Below are positions 37,918-49,892 of a stretch of DNA of 64,000 nucleotides, piece after piece. Origin of the DNA: Eutreptiella sp. 'Long Island Sound 2002' (Eukaryota > Euglenozoa > Euglenophyceae > Eutreptiales > Eutreptiaceae); contig OZ038380.1 of the NCBI GenBank assembly GCA_964036045.1, positions 66,969,591 through 67,033,590 on the forward strand. The letters run 5' to 3'. The notes below the pieces were generated by a model. The model was not told where the DNA came from, searched no databases, and saw only the letters and a list, made by a program, of their open reading frames with translations. How positions within the stretch are numbered: the stretch's first letter is position 1; each line of letters starts with the position of its first letter. A program made the translations under genes and the position numbers.

Positions 37918-38738
37918 GGGTCCCACACCTGGGCTGGGCACACACGCTCATAGCACCACCGACTTCAGGTCCGCGCCCAGCACCGGGGGCCGCAAGCGGG
38001 CCGCCCCGCCATCGAGAGCCGAAACCCTCCGCATCCCACCGTACGAGAGCCTGGCAGAATCGGAAAGCAGGACAGCCCGCAACAGGCGGCGTAACCTCAC
38101 GAGCATGGTGGAGCGGTACCTGGAGACGGCACGCGCAGCGCCCCAACCACGCGAGCGAGACCACAGCAACATCGCCATGATCGTGTCGGAAAGTGGCCAC
38201 TACTACCAAGTGCGGATCACCCCGCACCCGAAAGAGAGCTACTGGAGCCTGGAGGCCGTCGACTCCATGCTCCCGGCAGCCACAGCCCTGCCGGACAGCC
38301 CCAGCTCCCTGCCCAACGACCAGCCCCCGGACCCCCTAGCGGCCATCGTGTCGGGGACAGCTGGCACCTGGCACCCAGGCCATGCCCTCTACTGCCTCTG
38401 ACGGTGGGCGCTGGCCGCACACCAGGGACTGGACGGCGACATGGAGGTTCCACCTGGACGGCCGGCAGCAGCTGGAGGCCATCCCCCAGCGCGAGCGGAG
38501 GGCAGAGAGCCCCACAGCGACCAGCCTGTGCTCCATCTTCGCGATCCACCAGATCCGGGCGCTGGCGATGGCAAGCAACAGCAGCCCGCCATCCGCACTG
38601 AGACGGAGGCCCAGGCGGCATACGCGGCCCTTGTGCACGAAATCCTCAGTGCCCTCCACAGCGCTCTTGTGCGGCGCGTGGGAAAACCCTCAAGGCCCTA
38701 ATCCACCGCGAGCCAGAACCGCGAACACACCCTCATGA
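37918..38738 (+). pseudogene. Element C C48-like protease, catalytic part
   Basis: The frame at 37,916-38,401 has IAMIVSESGHYYQVRI with the candidate His (38,198-38,200) and LEAVDSML with the candidate Asp (38,261-38,263), the Asp-Ser pair being typical of Ulp1 proteases. It ends in TGA at 38,399-38,401 (context UGA-CGG) inside a segment that aligns with element A. The candidate Cys is in another frame (SLCSIFAIHQI, codon 38,529-38,531), and a later helix (QAAYAALVHEILSAL) is in yet another, so this copy carries at least one stop and two frame changes. Upstream of 37,918 the domain begins at 26,640-26,922, on the far side of the gypsy insertion. Confidence 0.6.
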
Positions 38739-40602
38739 ACACGGGGGCAACACTGTCGGGACCGCCCCGCCCCAACCGACGCGGCACGTGCGTGTCCTGC
38801 CCACCGCACCCGGTCACCGGCAGTGCAGCGACAAAGCACCGCCGCGCACGCGCGGCGCAAATCCCACATCGGCCACCTGCAAGTGGGGAGCCGATACAGC
38901 AGCCCCGGGATCACCTCGTCTCGCCGGAGGGGCGTCAAACCCCCTCGTACAACCCGACAACGCGCGACCGCGCGACACACTCCACCAACGCCTGTCGGTC
39001 GGGCACGCCGGCAGGAAAGGCATCGCCCTGCCCGGCACATGCAGCAGACACCCAACGAATATGGGCTAGCCTTAGCGGCCCATGATGTCGAACACAAACA
39101 ATGACCCAACAAAATCCTCCCACATCCCCCGGGCGGGAGCCACGCTCTCCGGACCCCCGCAATCCGCCCACGTCAGAGAAGGGGACGAGGCCCCACACCG
39201 ACCTGTCCTTCCACCTCACCCTCCTCTCCCACAAACCAGACAGACGATGGACCGGGCCAAGGGGGCAGCCAAACACACGGGACCCACTGCCTGACCGATG
39301 ACCACGGGAATGTTATCAAAAAGTCGTCAAGAACGTTACCTTCCAAGGCGAGGATCAAAGGATACGTGCGCGACTGGAACCGGCGCGCACCTCCCCCGAG
39401 AAAGTTAAACACCTGGGACGCTGGAACGTTTTCGGCACATGTAACTTGGGAGAATGGTGCGAGGGACACATTCCCCGCAGCCCAGAAAGTTAACAGCGTC
39501 AAGGGACGAGAGGGGGGCCTCAACACTGACCAGTATTCCCTTCCTCCGGACCCCTACCAGGAGCACGCAAGGGGCCAAGAGCTCGCCACACGGGACCCAC
39601 GAGCCCGCCAGCTCATGGCGGCGAACACGGGAGTCTTACGCCGAGCCCACCCTGCCGCGCCAGACGGGACGACCCGACACCAGAGCACGAGCCAGGGCAC
39701 CCTAATCTCCGGACACCGCACTACGGAACCGACACGCCAGCCACAGAACCCGCAAGACACGGCACGATACGTCACACGACAGGCAGGCAAACACGAGCAC
39801 GAGCACTGCACCACCGAGCCAGAGCGGCACCCTGAGGCTCCCATGGGGAGCGCAGGGATGCACCGAGGGGGACCAAAGGGGCCTTGCCACCGGCGGGGCC
39901 GTACATATGACCGGCACAAGCACAGCTGAAAGGACAGCCGAAGGGCATTGCGAAATACCAGGTGATGAATTGTGCGTGTGAAGATGCCCCCAGGGCCGTA
40001 CAGGGCGTGTCGTACTGAATTTCAAAACTTTTCGCTCGCGGTCGTACCAATTGTCGCTACCCCTCTTTCCCTGAGGACACGCCCCACCATGAGGGGGCGG
40101 CGCACAGTTGCAATGTACCGTACCAACCGAGCGCAACTGGAACAACCGGTACAGACCCTACACGACCGAAACGGCCCAACGCATCCAACCGCAGGACAAG
40201 CCGGCCATTGGGCAGCGCAGACGATGACGTACCAACCACAGTAATGCCAACAACACAACAACCACACGCGCAGACGTTCCGAAACTGGGCACACCGCGAA
40301 AAAACAGCCCCGACGGGAAACCAGCGACGTAGGGACACCTACAGCGACCAAACACGGCCAGCCGGGCCCATACGGGCCACCACGCAACCTAGACAGGCCG
40401 ACCACTAACGAACAAACGCCGGCGAACCAACACCATGCACCGGGCATGCCCTGGTCGCGACACATCCACCGCACCGGACAGGCAGGCCGCAGCAACCCTC
40501 GGAACAAATCGGGAAGACAACGAGAACCACGTCCGACTACATGGGCGCGGGCTACACGACCGGCTGCCGATCAGACTGCTGCAGGACAACGACCCGCCAA
40601 TG

Positions 40603-41177
40603 AACAGACCACACGCAAGCCGGCCAACACCCAACCGGCCAGGCATGCAAGGGTCGAAACGGGAACAGCGTCCCATGGGCTGGCAGCAACATGCTGCGCC
40701 ACGTCCGCCGACCACCATACCCAAAAGCACAACAGAACACCTCAACTCTACCATCACGAACCCGACCAACCAACATTCAACAACTGCACCACACTACACT
40801 TGGACAAACCAAGACGCAACTAACCGGCATTGAAACGGACGTGCCAGCTACACAAACAACATTCGGCTATAAAAACCAACGGCAGCAGCGCGACGGAACG
40901 CACGCAAACCGAGCCAACCATGAGGCGGCCAGGACAACCGTGCACAAACCACAGCGCAGCTCCAGCCGCGACCTGACCGTAAACAGACCACACGCAAGCC
41001 GGCTACCATCAAAGCAGCCAGGCGTGCACGGGTCAAAATGGGAAGGGCGTCCAACGGGTTGGCCACACCATGATGCGCCACGCCCGCCGACGACCATACC
41101 CTCGAACAAGACAGAACGTCGTGACTCTACCATCACGCAGCCGAGCAACCAACATTAACAAACTACACCGAACCATT
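40603..41177. repeat. Imperfect direct repeat, period 379 bp
   Basis: AACAGACCACACGCAAGCC at 40,603 recurs at 40,982, followed in both by a similar ~190 bp ending in ACCAACATT. It lies in the non-coding right part of element C. Confidence 0.55.
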
Positions 41178-41330
41178 ACACGACCAACCAACCAACCACA
41201 ACGACCTGCTTCGAAACCCCGGCCCCCCGGGACAGCGCAAGCTCAACCGAGTCAGGAGGCGCGAGTGTGCGCCACGGCATGTGAGTCCCGTAGCACATGC
41301 TTCTTCAAGTCACCTCACGCCTACTGAAAA

Positions 41331-41669
41331 CCAACCCAGGTGGGGGTGCCTGCAGCACAGGGCCGTTGGCCTGGCTCCGGGCCCCTGGGCCCCGGAATCC
41401 GGAGGTTGATGAGGATGTGCGATGGAACCCTCCCCGACGTATCATCCACCCGAAGGAGAGGAATTTGAGACTTTGGTCGTACATGGGTTACCTCTCTGGG
41501 CACAACCCGCTGTATGGTACTGCTCGCGGCGACCGCACCCTTCTGCCATGTGGGGGAGCCGCTTTGTGGGGGCACGTGCAGTAGCGCCGTGGGTGGGTGA
41601 AAAAAAACCCCTTGGTAAGACCCCCCTCCGGGGCAACCCCAGTCCCGATATGACCTACCCTACCTACCT
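41331..41669. other. Unassigned GC-rich stretch
   Basis: It lies between element C and the region shared by gypsy copies 2 and 3. No gene, LTR end or repeat is recognised. A minus-strand frame (41,575-41,321) is short and unsupported. Confidence 0.3.
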
Positions 41670-44000
41670 TTTTGTTCACAGGTCAAAAAGGAAAGTGCTT
41701 GCTCATGCTTGCCTCGCTGTAGCGTTAATATAGGGTTCTTTCAAACGCTTAGGCTTTGTTTTGCGCTTCGCAATTGCTCCCCATTCCCTCTCTTTCTCCT
41801 GTAGGAGGCAAGGTGAGAAGTGCATGCATGATACACACGATGCATTAATCGCTTAGGGTGGTTTATAATTCGCTCCAGGGTTGTTTAAACGCTTGGGGTT
41901 GCCCTTGAGTTCGATATCCTTCAGCATACACATGATGCGTGGGCCCTAAGGTATGTCAGCACAGGAGGAGCTCACCTCCTGGTTAAGTTTTGTCGTGATT
42001 GGAGAAATTGGGTTACTGTTAGGAGATAAAAAAAATGTTGTTGTTCGCCTCCCTTACCTGCATACACATGATGCATTAAGAAACTGTAGGGCGAGCGCTG
42101 TTAACACGGTATAACCCTTGTTTAGGCTACCCAGGGCTCCGCCCTACGTTCTATCAGACAACGGGCGGAGTCCTTAAGCTTGCTTGCTTGCAGGACGGCT
42201 AGAGGACAGTGTATTTTTTTTCAACCGAAGACCTGTATAATACAGCGAGGTTGGTTAGGTTCCTCAGCCGCTAACCGTCCTTCATCCGCCTTTGTTCTCA
42301 AGTGTGTAAGGGAAAAGGTGAAGTGGTGCAGTAGCGGTTGCCTTCGGTGACTTCCCATTTTTCGCCCATGCTAAAGAGGGGGCAGATCACACAAACAACA
42401 AACTGTGTCTCAGCCAGGACTGGCGGGGACAGTCTGACTTCATCATCATCCATGCTGTGCATGCTGAAAGAGCACTCCTTTCCTCCAAGCCCTGACAGGG
42501 AAACGTTTTGTGACGTCCCTGTTGGGCCACAGTCGCTTAGTAGCGCTGTGTTCTCTTGCGATTTCACAGGGGAGCCAGTAGGGCTGGTGACTTCTTTGCC
42601 ATGGCCACCCAGTAGCGTGTGTAGGGGTTAGCATCAGCAAGCCTGCACGCAAGCAGGCAGCAACTGAGTGCGGTTGTGCTCAACCCGCCTTCGAAGGCTG
42701 GTGCTGGCATTAGTTAGTGTAGTGTAGTGTAGTGGTGTCTCCTGCTCCGTGTGCTTTTCCTTGTGGGCAGGGGAATGTGTTAGTTTTTGGCCATTAGAAA
42801 AATGGGCATTTTTTATGCCCTTAGCACACTTGGCCATCCCTGCCCTCTAGTATGTAGGGCTGTTGCCGTCTCCGCCAAAGGATAGGCGCCAGCACAGAAA
42901 TTGGGCGCCCTAGGAGCGGTAATTGTACCTGACTAAGAACCTTCGGTCCGACATCAGCGAAGCCCGAAAGGGAGCCACGCCCCGGAGGGACGTGAGACAC
43001 ACAAAGACATACGTGGCACACTTAGGGGTATGGTAACACCGCCGAGAAGGTTAGAACCCTATGGGTCTGGACCAGTTAGGGGTTCTAACTTTGGGCACGC
43101 TTGTCCCCAAGGAGGGTGGACACACCTTGCTTCACAGCACCTTGCTTGTCATTGCCCCCTCGACTAGAAAGCCACCCCTCTTCCTTGGCTCCCCAAGGTC
43201 ATAACATTAGGGCATGTCCCATGCAACTCGTGGTCAACAAGGCGCCCACTCGCTGGGTGGCTGCAAACCAGATGAGCGGCCACCTGGTTCACGCTGGTAA
43301 CCACAGGCATGGGACTGCAGGGCACAACCTGGGCAGGGGCTGGACTCCAAAAGCAGCGGCTGTGCAGGTGTTTTGAAAAAGGATCCCGATTGGGGGAGGG
43401 TGTTACTACAATCACCGAAACTCGGGCTCTAACGGAGTCCTGAACCTGTCTTGGTACAAACTGATTAGGTCTAGTTGTCAGCACAACAGTGCTCACCGCC
43501 CTTGGGGGGTTAGAAAACAGAGGGAGTTGCGAGTAAAGGGCCCCAACTGTAAGTCCCATTCTGGGGAGGATCTGTTCACCTAGGCCGGCGTTTTCAGGTG
43601 ACCCGCAGTTGAGGTGGTCGTGTGGAGGTGGGCACCCCGGACTGAACCGACCCTATGGGTACTTACTCCAGTGCGTGGGCGCGGTCTTGGTACTACACTG
43701 CGCGGAGAATGTGTGGTGGGAGGCTGGGGCAATAGGACGCACCAACCATTGGGCTGCAAACAATATAAGCAGCCTAGTGGTGTTCCGACGAACCTGGGTG
43801 TTGCTTCTCACTTGGTGCGGAGGAAGTGTACCTCCAGGGGAGCCAATACTGCTGCAGGATTGGCCCGAAGGAGACTCCCAACGGGAGGAGGGGATGTCTG
43901 GGGTATAGCACCGCCTTCTGAAGCTTGCGTCCCTCAGTTCGGTTAGGCACAAAAATTAGATAGGCGCAGGGAGATTAGTTTTTCTTCTTAAACTGGGACA
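41670..44000 (-). other. Non-coding 3' region of gypsy copy 3
   Basis: This is homologous to 28,660-30,150 of copy 2, including the three hairpins (41,962-41,981; 42,137-42,170; 42,495-42,522), a TATA-like CTGTATAATACAG near 42,233, the phrase CCCAGTAGCGTGTGTAGGGGTTAG and the CTTCGAAGG block. No long conserved frame is seen on either strand. Confidence 0.6.
42137..42170. ncRNA. Hairpin 2 counterpart in gypsy copy 3
   Basis: CTCCGCCC pairs with GGGCGGAG around an 18-nt loop that keeps a weaker inner GTT/AAC stem. Compared with copy 2 the stem sequence differs at three pairs, all compensated. Confidence 0.6.
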
Positions 44001-44163
44001 TCGTCTCAGCACTGGTTAGTAGCTGTCACTCGTTGTTCTCAACAAGGTAGGAACAAAAGATGGGGTTGATACTCCCATATGGCTGTATAAAGGCCATGGG
44101 CTCCCAGTTTGCCTCAGATAGCCCATATCCGTCCTACAGGGTAAGGAAACTCCAGCCCTGTTT

Positions 44164-45261
44164 CTACTGGTGGCATGCAATACCTGCAACGACGTAGTAG
44201 TCGTCAACTGCCATCTCATCGACAATCATTTCTTCAAGTTCATCTGCCTCCTCAGGGTTGGCAGCGTTCTCTACGTCGATGCGCCAGACCTCTCTGTCAG
44301 ACAGACGCCCCTTGTCCCAGGACAGTTCGTCAGGCGAGTGGTAATGTCTCAGCTGTTTAGGTGCACAAAGCAGCTCTCCACCTAGGCGGGGTCTGCACCT
44401 CACATGGATCCTGGTTCCATCTATCTTTATAATACGGTAAGGCCCAAAGTAAGGGTCCTGCAGACAGTTGCGGGGCCACGTGGACAATCGCGAGTGGTGT
44501 ACCAGCACAATGTCCCCTACCTTGAAGGTGGCAGGACGTCTCGTGCGGTTACGCGTAGTCAACTCATGTTCTCGAACGTGTTTTAGGTTACCTCTAGCCA
44601 GATTAGCCAGGTCCCGCCTCTGCTTCAGCCAGTCCCCTACGGGGCTCTTGTAGTCCTCTGGAAAAGCGGTTTTGAAGAGCCACACAGGACGCCCCCCATG
44701 GAACAGTTCGTGGGGGGTATAGCGAGTTGAAAAACTGTCCTCAGAGTTCATGGTTAGGACAGCCCAGGGTAACATGCGTACCCAATATTTGGTAAGCTCC
44801 TGTCTCATTAGAGTCCTCAGGTTCTGCTGCAAAACACGGTTCTGTCTCTCGCACAGAGGGTTATAACCGTGAGTGTAGGGCACACCTGTGGTTACATGGA
44901 CAGTCAGGGCGTCCACTACTTGCTTGTACCATCTGGTGTCACTCCAAATAACTACATCCTCGTCAGAGTGCACCTTCTTAGGTGCCCAATCATGTTCGAA
45001 CCATTTTTCAACCAAATTTTTCACACTGTGTTCCCCTGTGATCCTTTTGTTGCAGGGGAACGCACGGGTGAAACGGGTCAGGCCACAGATGACAACCAAA
45101 CAACTGTCATAACCACCAAACTTAGCCAGACCGTGGATGAAATCCACGTACAACAGGGAATTAGCATAGTAGGGGATAGGCAGACTGGAGGCCACTCCCC
45201 GGTCACGTGAATCGCTCTTTTTGCTGGCGTGACAGCCACAGGAGTCCACTATGAACTGCAT
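44164..45261 (-). pseudogene. Gypsy copy 3 integrase with chromodomain start (duplication unit 1)
   Basis: The 365-codon frame has the integrase core (LLYVDFIHGLAKF, VHSDEDVVIWSDTRW, NPLCERQNRVLQQ), the C-terminal barrel (FKVGDIVLVHHSRL) and, in frame, the start of the chromodomain (DDYYVVAGIACHQ), where a TAG cuts it. A second TAG follows in the rest of the chromodomain. This copy shows the integrase-chromodomain fusion that copy 2 lost by a 1-bp deletion. Several residues differ from unit 2 (such as Arg for Gly in SDTRW) in the direction of decay. Confidence 0.8.
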
Positions 45262-45943
45262 ACAAGCACGTAGCTCAACACAGGATAGTCGGGAGTAGAA
45301 AGGCTCCCTGGAACAGTCAACAGACCGGTTGCACCCTGTGTGCCGTCAACTGAGATGGGCCCACTGTAGGCAACCATCCAGTCGTCCTCAGGCACAGCTA
45401 TACGGTCTTCATAATACAGATATTGGTCATCTTTATACAAACGGTCGCCGTCTATCAGGCGTGCCTCTAGGCCATCCATGAGGGAGTTGAGTACGCCCTC
45501 CTACTCCGCATGGTAGTTTCTCAGACTCCAGCCCTCCAGTACACCTGCAGTGCGCATGGATAGGTCCAGCTGGACGTCCATGCGCTGGAACGCCTCTTTG
45601 GCCAACGCCTCCAAGCTCTCACCTGCGAGTGCGGCGAAGATGTTACGAGATATATAGTCAGCCATCTCGTTCTTTATACCCTGTATATGGTGGAAAGTCA
45701 GCCTGAACTGACTGAGGTAGGTCCACCATTGCTTTAGTTTCTCTTTTTCAGGAGGGGGACCCTTCTGAAACATTTTCACAGGCTCTTGGTCACAGAGCCA
45801 GATGACAGGGTTAGTGGCAAGCAGACCGGACTGAGAAGGCAGCATGAGCAGCCCAGCAAGGAGTTCCTGGTCATAAGTACTGTAGTCGGATCGTGCTTGA
45901 TTCCGTTTCCAGTTTCAGTGCCCAAGAGGCACTAGACGCTATT
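44340..45943 (-). repeat. Tandem duplication in gypsy copy 3, unit 1 (1,604 bp)
   Basis: It begins GGTAATGTCTCAGCTG and ends ACTAGACGCTATT. The same sequence follows directly at 45,944-47,542 (about 1,599 bp), with only scattered differences. It spans the RNase H end and integrase. Confidence 0.9.
45501..45845 (-). pseudogene. Gypsy copy 3 RNase H C-terminal part (unit 1)
   Basis: IWLCDQEPVKMFQKGPPPEK, RLTFHHIQGIKNEMADYIS and the linker into integrase match copy 2. A frame break separates it from the integrase zinc region (45,249-45,479). Confidence 0.75.
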
Positions 45944-46865
45944 GGTAATGTCTCAGCTGTTTAGGTGCACAAAGCAGCTCTCCACCTAGGCGGGGTCTGC
46001 ACCTCACATGGATCCTGGATCCATCTATTATCATAATACGGTAAGGCCCAAAGTAAGGGTCCTGCAGACAGTTGCGGGGCCACGTGGACAATCGCGAGTG
46101 GTGTACCAGCACAATGTCCCCTACCTTGAAGGTGGCAGGACGCCTCCTGCGGTTACGCGTACTTAACTCCTGTTCTCGAACGTGTTTTAGGTTAGCTCTA
46201 GCCAGATTAGCTAGGTCCCGCCTCTGCTTCAGCCAGTCCCCTACGGGGCTCTTGTAGTCCTCTGGAAAAGCGGTTTTGAAGAGCCACACAGGACGCCCCC
46301 CATGGAACAGTTCGTGGGGGGTATAGCGAGTTGAAAAACTGTCCTCAGAGTTCATGGTTAGGACAGCCCAGGGTAACATGCGTACCCAATATTTGGTAAG
46401 CTCCTGTTTCATTAGAGTCCTCAGGTTCTGCTGCAACACACGGTTCTGTCTCTCGCACAGAGGGTTAGAACCGTGAGTGTGGGGCACACCTGTGGTTACA
46501 TGGACAGTCAGGGCGTCCACTACTTGCTTGTACCATCCGGTGTCACTCCAAATACCTACATCCTCGTCAGAGTGCACCTTCTTAGGTGCCCAATCGTGTT
46601 CGAACCATTTTTCAACCAAATTTTTCACACTGTGTTCCCCTGTGATCCTTTTGTTGCAGGGGAACGCACGGGTGAAACGGGTCAGGCCACAGATGACAAC
46701 CAAACAACTGTCATAACCACCAAACTTAGCCAGACCGTGGATGAAATCCACGTACAACAGAGAATTAGCACAGTAGGGGATAGGCAGACTGGAGGCCACT
46801 CCCCGGTCACGTGAATCGCTCTTTTTGCTGGCGTGACAGCCACAGGAGTCCACTATGAACTGCAA
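45939..46865 (-). pseudogene. Gypsy copy 3 integrase (duplication unit 2)
   Basis: The frame is nearly identical to unit 1 and keeps the consensus SDEDVGIWSDTGW and NPLCERQNR residues. It is cut at the duplication joint (45,943/45,944) just after LCAPKQLRHYQ, so it lacks the chromodomain. Confidence 0.8.
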
Positions 46866-47542
46866 GCATGTAGTTCAACACAGGATAGTCGGGAGTAGAA
46901 AGGCTCCCTGAAACCGTAGACAGACCGGTTGCACCCTGTGTGCCGTCAACTGAGATGGGCCCACTGTAGGCAACCATCCAGTCGTCCTCAGGCACAGCTA
47001 TACGGTCTTCATAATACAGATATTGGTTATCTTTATACAAACGGTCGCCGTCTATCAGGCGTGCCTCTAGGCCATCACTGAGGGAGTTGAGTACGCCTTG
47101 GTACTCCGCATGGTATCTCTCAGACTCCAGCCCTCCAGTACACCTGCAGTGCGCATGGATAGGTCCAGCTGGACGTCCATGCGCTGGAACGCCTCTTTGG
47201 CCAACGCCTCCAAGCTTCCACCTAAGAGGACAGCGAAGTTGTTACCAGATATATAGTCAGCCATCTCGTTCTTTATACCCTGTGTATGGTGGACAGTCAG
47301 CCTGAACTGACTGAGGTAGGTCCACCATTGCTTTAGTTTCTCTTTTTCAGGAGGGGGGCCCTTCTGAAACATTTTCACAGGCTCTTGGTCACAGAGCCAG
47401 ATGACAGGGTTAGTGGCAGGCAGACGGGACAGGGAAGGCAGCACGAGCAGCCCAGCCAGGAGTTCCTGGTCATAAGTACTGTAGTTGGATCGTGCTTGAT
47501 TCCACTTCCAGTTTCAGTGCCCAAGAGGCACTAGACGCTATT
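45944..47542 (-). repeat. Tandem duplication in gypsy copy 3, unit 2
   Basis: This is the second unit of the direct duplication described for 44,340-45,943. The joint reads CGCTATT-GGTAATG. Confidence 0.9.
47067..47444 (-). pseudogene. Gypsy copy 3 RNase H C-terminal part (unit 2)
   Basis: Same segment as 45,501-45,845, with IWLCDQEPVKMF and RLTVHHTQGIKNEMADYIS, ending in a different frame from unit 1. Confidence 0.75.
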
Positions 47543-47661
47543 CATTTGCAGGGTAGTCATGGTTCAGGGTACCACCGTGGTTCGGACCTGAAGTTTGAAA
47601 CTGGCAGTGAGACAACTCAGCGGCATTGAGCTCCTGCCCCTGGTATGGAGTACCACCCCCC

Positions 47662-48477
47662 CTACATCACAGGCATCTCTGACGAGTATTGTTTCGGCTT
47701 AGGGCGGGGTACCCCCAGGCAGTTGGTAGAGGACATTTTCTTCTTCAACTCCTGGAAACAGGCCTCCTCCTTGTCGGTCCACCGCCAAGGGTTGGTTTTT
47801 TTCATAAGGTCAGTCAGGGGGGCTGGTGAATACGTAAAATTGTGCATATGGCGCCGGTGAAAGTTGCAGGCGCCAATGAAACTGCGGACGTCTTGCAGAC
47901 CCTTCTTAGGGTCGTCATGCATCTGCATGTCCTGCACGGGTTGCATCTTAGATGCGGCTGGTTTCCACCAGCCATACCCAACGTCAAAACCTAGATACTA
48001 CATCTCCTAAGGCATGAACTCACATTTCTCGAGTTTGATGCGGAGATGGTTTTCCTGACAGACCGTGAAACAATCTTGTACGAGGAGAATATGATCTTCC
48101 TGGGTATTAGTACCCAGGCTCACGTCATCGATGTGTGCCTCCATTCCAGCTTCGGGGGAAACCACTTCCTGCACAAGCGGTCTGCGTCTCAGGATATATA
48201 GGATTTCATTCATCAGCTCCTGAAAGAGAGCAGGGGCTTTTGCGAGACCGAAAAACATGACCTTCCAGCGGAAGACACGGCCCTTAGGGGTTACAAAGGT
48301 GAGCAGTTCTTGAGCTGCTCGGGTTAGGTCTACCTGCCAGAAGCCACTGCGCTTGTCCATCTTAGTTCTGAATCGGCATTTAGCGATTCTCTCAAGGTTG
48401 TTCTCCATGTTGGGGATGCTCCCTGAGTGCTTCTGGGTCCTTTTCTTGACCTCTCCGTAGTCAACGACCAAGCGCAT
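47662..48477 (-). pseudogene. Gypsy copy 3 reverse transcriptase core and RT/RNase H connection
   Basis: RT runs from LVVDYGEVKKRT through TKMDKRSGFWQVDLT, a degraded FFGLAKAPALF box (PFG in the other copies) and HIDD (48,124-48,135) to EKCEF, where a TAG (48,007) breaks it. The connection and RNase H start (MQMHDDPKKGLQDVRSF, RWTDKEEACFQELKKK) follow in another frame to 47,662. Confidence 0.8.
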
Positions 48478-48493
48478 GGTAGTGGAGCCAGGT

Positions 48494-49225
48494 TTAGCAG
48501 GTCAGGAAACAAGGTCTACAATGGCGGGGGTAGTCCCCGTGTTCATATTCCTCGACGAGAGCAGCATCTATGCATTCCTGGATCTGGCATTCGATCTCGT
48601 CGATCTGGTCTTGTGGGGCAGGGTATGGACGCTGGCTCACCACAGACCCTTCAAACTCGCGTTTGAGTTTGAGGTCCATCTGGACCAGTTTTTTGCAAGA
48701 CAGGGGTGGGGGCAACGCTCCGAAGACCTCCTGGTATTTCTGGATGAGCTTACTAAGACACAGGTCTAGGTCCATGCGCACCAGTTTCTCAACGAAATAC
48801 TCTTCAGCATGGAGGTTTCTCTTCCCTTTTTCCTGTTTCTTCATACGCCCCATTGTTTCAGGGGGTAGTTCATCCTCCCAGTCCTGGCGACCCTGCCGGG
48901 CATAGTGAAGGGAGTATACCAGAGGTACGTCAGGATCGGGAAGAGTCATCTCATCATCATCCTCCTTGGACCATATAGATGTTTTCCAGGTCCTTTTCAG
49001 GAGGTCTAGGCGGGTCCGTCGCTCGATACCCTCAGCCTTAGCCGATACAACCCTGCTGGAGATCCTGTACACTGTATAAAGAAACGGGCATGTTGTTGGG
49101 TGAGGGTTTAGGGCCAGGTACCTGACCTCTAGGGACATCTGTGACCCGCCGTGGGTCGACTCACCAAGATTGACGTCATCCATAAGTAGCTGCGCTAGGA
49201 AAGCGCTGTGCTTCAGTGTCAGCAC
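48494..49225 (-). pseudogene. Gypsy copy 3 acidic spacer and RT entry
   Basis: This corresponds to the spacer between the Dam-like domain and RT in copy 2 (LPDPDVPLVYSLHYA, LPPPLSCKKLVQMDLKLK, RPYPAPQDQIDEIE). A frameshift near 48,495 separates it from the RT core. Confidence 0.75.
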
Positions 49226-49327
49226 GTCCGGGTCAACCGCGGGTATAGCATGGCGATATTGCTTAGGCGGTCGTCAGCATCAGCCAAAAGTGTGGAGACT
49301 GCTGGAGTCTCCTGCTCATCGGAGCAC

Positions 49328-49597
49328 TCACCACTCGTAGTAGTGACCAAAGAGTACTCGTGATCTTTTCTTGAGATCCAGGAGGGTAAGGCCTCTGCCT
49401 TCAGCCATCAACTCCTTGAGTACAACCTGGTGAAGGTCACTCACTGGTACGGGGTTTAGAGAGCCATCTACGATGGACAAGAAACTGCCCCATTCAGGGG
49501 CAGGCATGGTCTTCTGAGAGTCCCCAGGGACGTAGATTGGACCATTTGGGAGTTCATTTCTTCCCACTGTCATACGGTCCAACAGTCGTCTTCAATA
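49328..49597 (-). pseudogene. Gypsy copy 3 remnant of the Dam-like domain
   Basis: Only the C-terminal segment remains (MDRMTVGRNELPNGPIYVP, EWGSFLSIVDGSLNPVPV). A TGA replaces Trp just upstream, and the match ends at about 49,597, where element A' starts. Confidence 0.7.
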
Positions 49598-49643
49598 GGC
49601 GCCCAGCCCAGCCAAGCCCGCCCAGGATGACCCATACATCGAC

Positions 49644-49892
49644 GTGGACGCGCCAGACGTCGATAGCCCGCCCTGCCAGACCCCTCCAGACCCAGGGCAC
49701 CCCCCTCTCACACCGGCCACCATCAGCGACCCCGACGTCCTCCGAGCAACCCTCCGAGGCAGGGCCCTAGACACTCCCCTGGGCTGGTACCGCCTACACG
49801 AGAGCTGGACCAAGCTCACCGTCAAGGCCCTCGGGGATCTAGCCGGCACGGGGAAAGGTCTCCACGAGACCACGGTAGACCTCGTCCTCTGA
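49644..49892 (+). pseudogene. Element A' C48-like protease, N-terminal part
   Basis: LGWYRLHESWTKLTVKAL and LHETTVDLVL match element A ORF3. A TGA replaces Trp right after LVL (LVLWRARK in element A), and later parts are in other frames. Confidence 0.65.

Larger units (their letters stand above)
37918..41330 (+). mobile_element. Element C, right part
   Basis: GC-rich sequence resumes after the gypsy element with the rest of the C48-like domain (37,918-38,738). From about 38,740 to 41,330 no credible gene is seen, only Thr/Pro/His/Arg-rich frames on both strands. A unit of about 200 bp or more near 40,603-40,800 is repeated at 40,982-41,177 (period 379 bp, imperfect). The right border is approximate, placed where composition changes before the gypsy copy 3 region. 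Confidence 0.5.
41670..49597 (-). mobile_element. Gypsy copy 3: decayed 3' part of a Ty3/gypsy element with an internal tandem duplication
   Basis: The minus strand runs from the end of the Dam-like domain (49,597) through RT, RNase H and integrase, a second RNase H/integrase unit, a chromodomain remnant and the family's non-coding 3' region (to about 41,670). Gag, protease and most of the Dam-like domain are missing: at 49,598 the sequence switches to element A' in the opposite orientation. No LTR is recognised. Many stops and frameshifts make it non-functional. Confidence 0.85.

Noticed and set aside
38399-38401. UGA-CGG in the element C protease as another programmed readthrough site
   Set aside because: It falls inside the catalytic domain of a copy with further frameshifts, so a nonsense mutation is the simpler reading.
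44340-47542. The duplicated integrase as two separate gypsy elements
   Set aside because: There is no LTR, primer site or 3' region at the joint, and the units are direct repeats within one pol gene.
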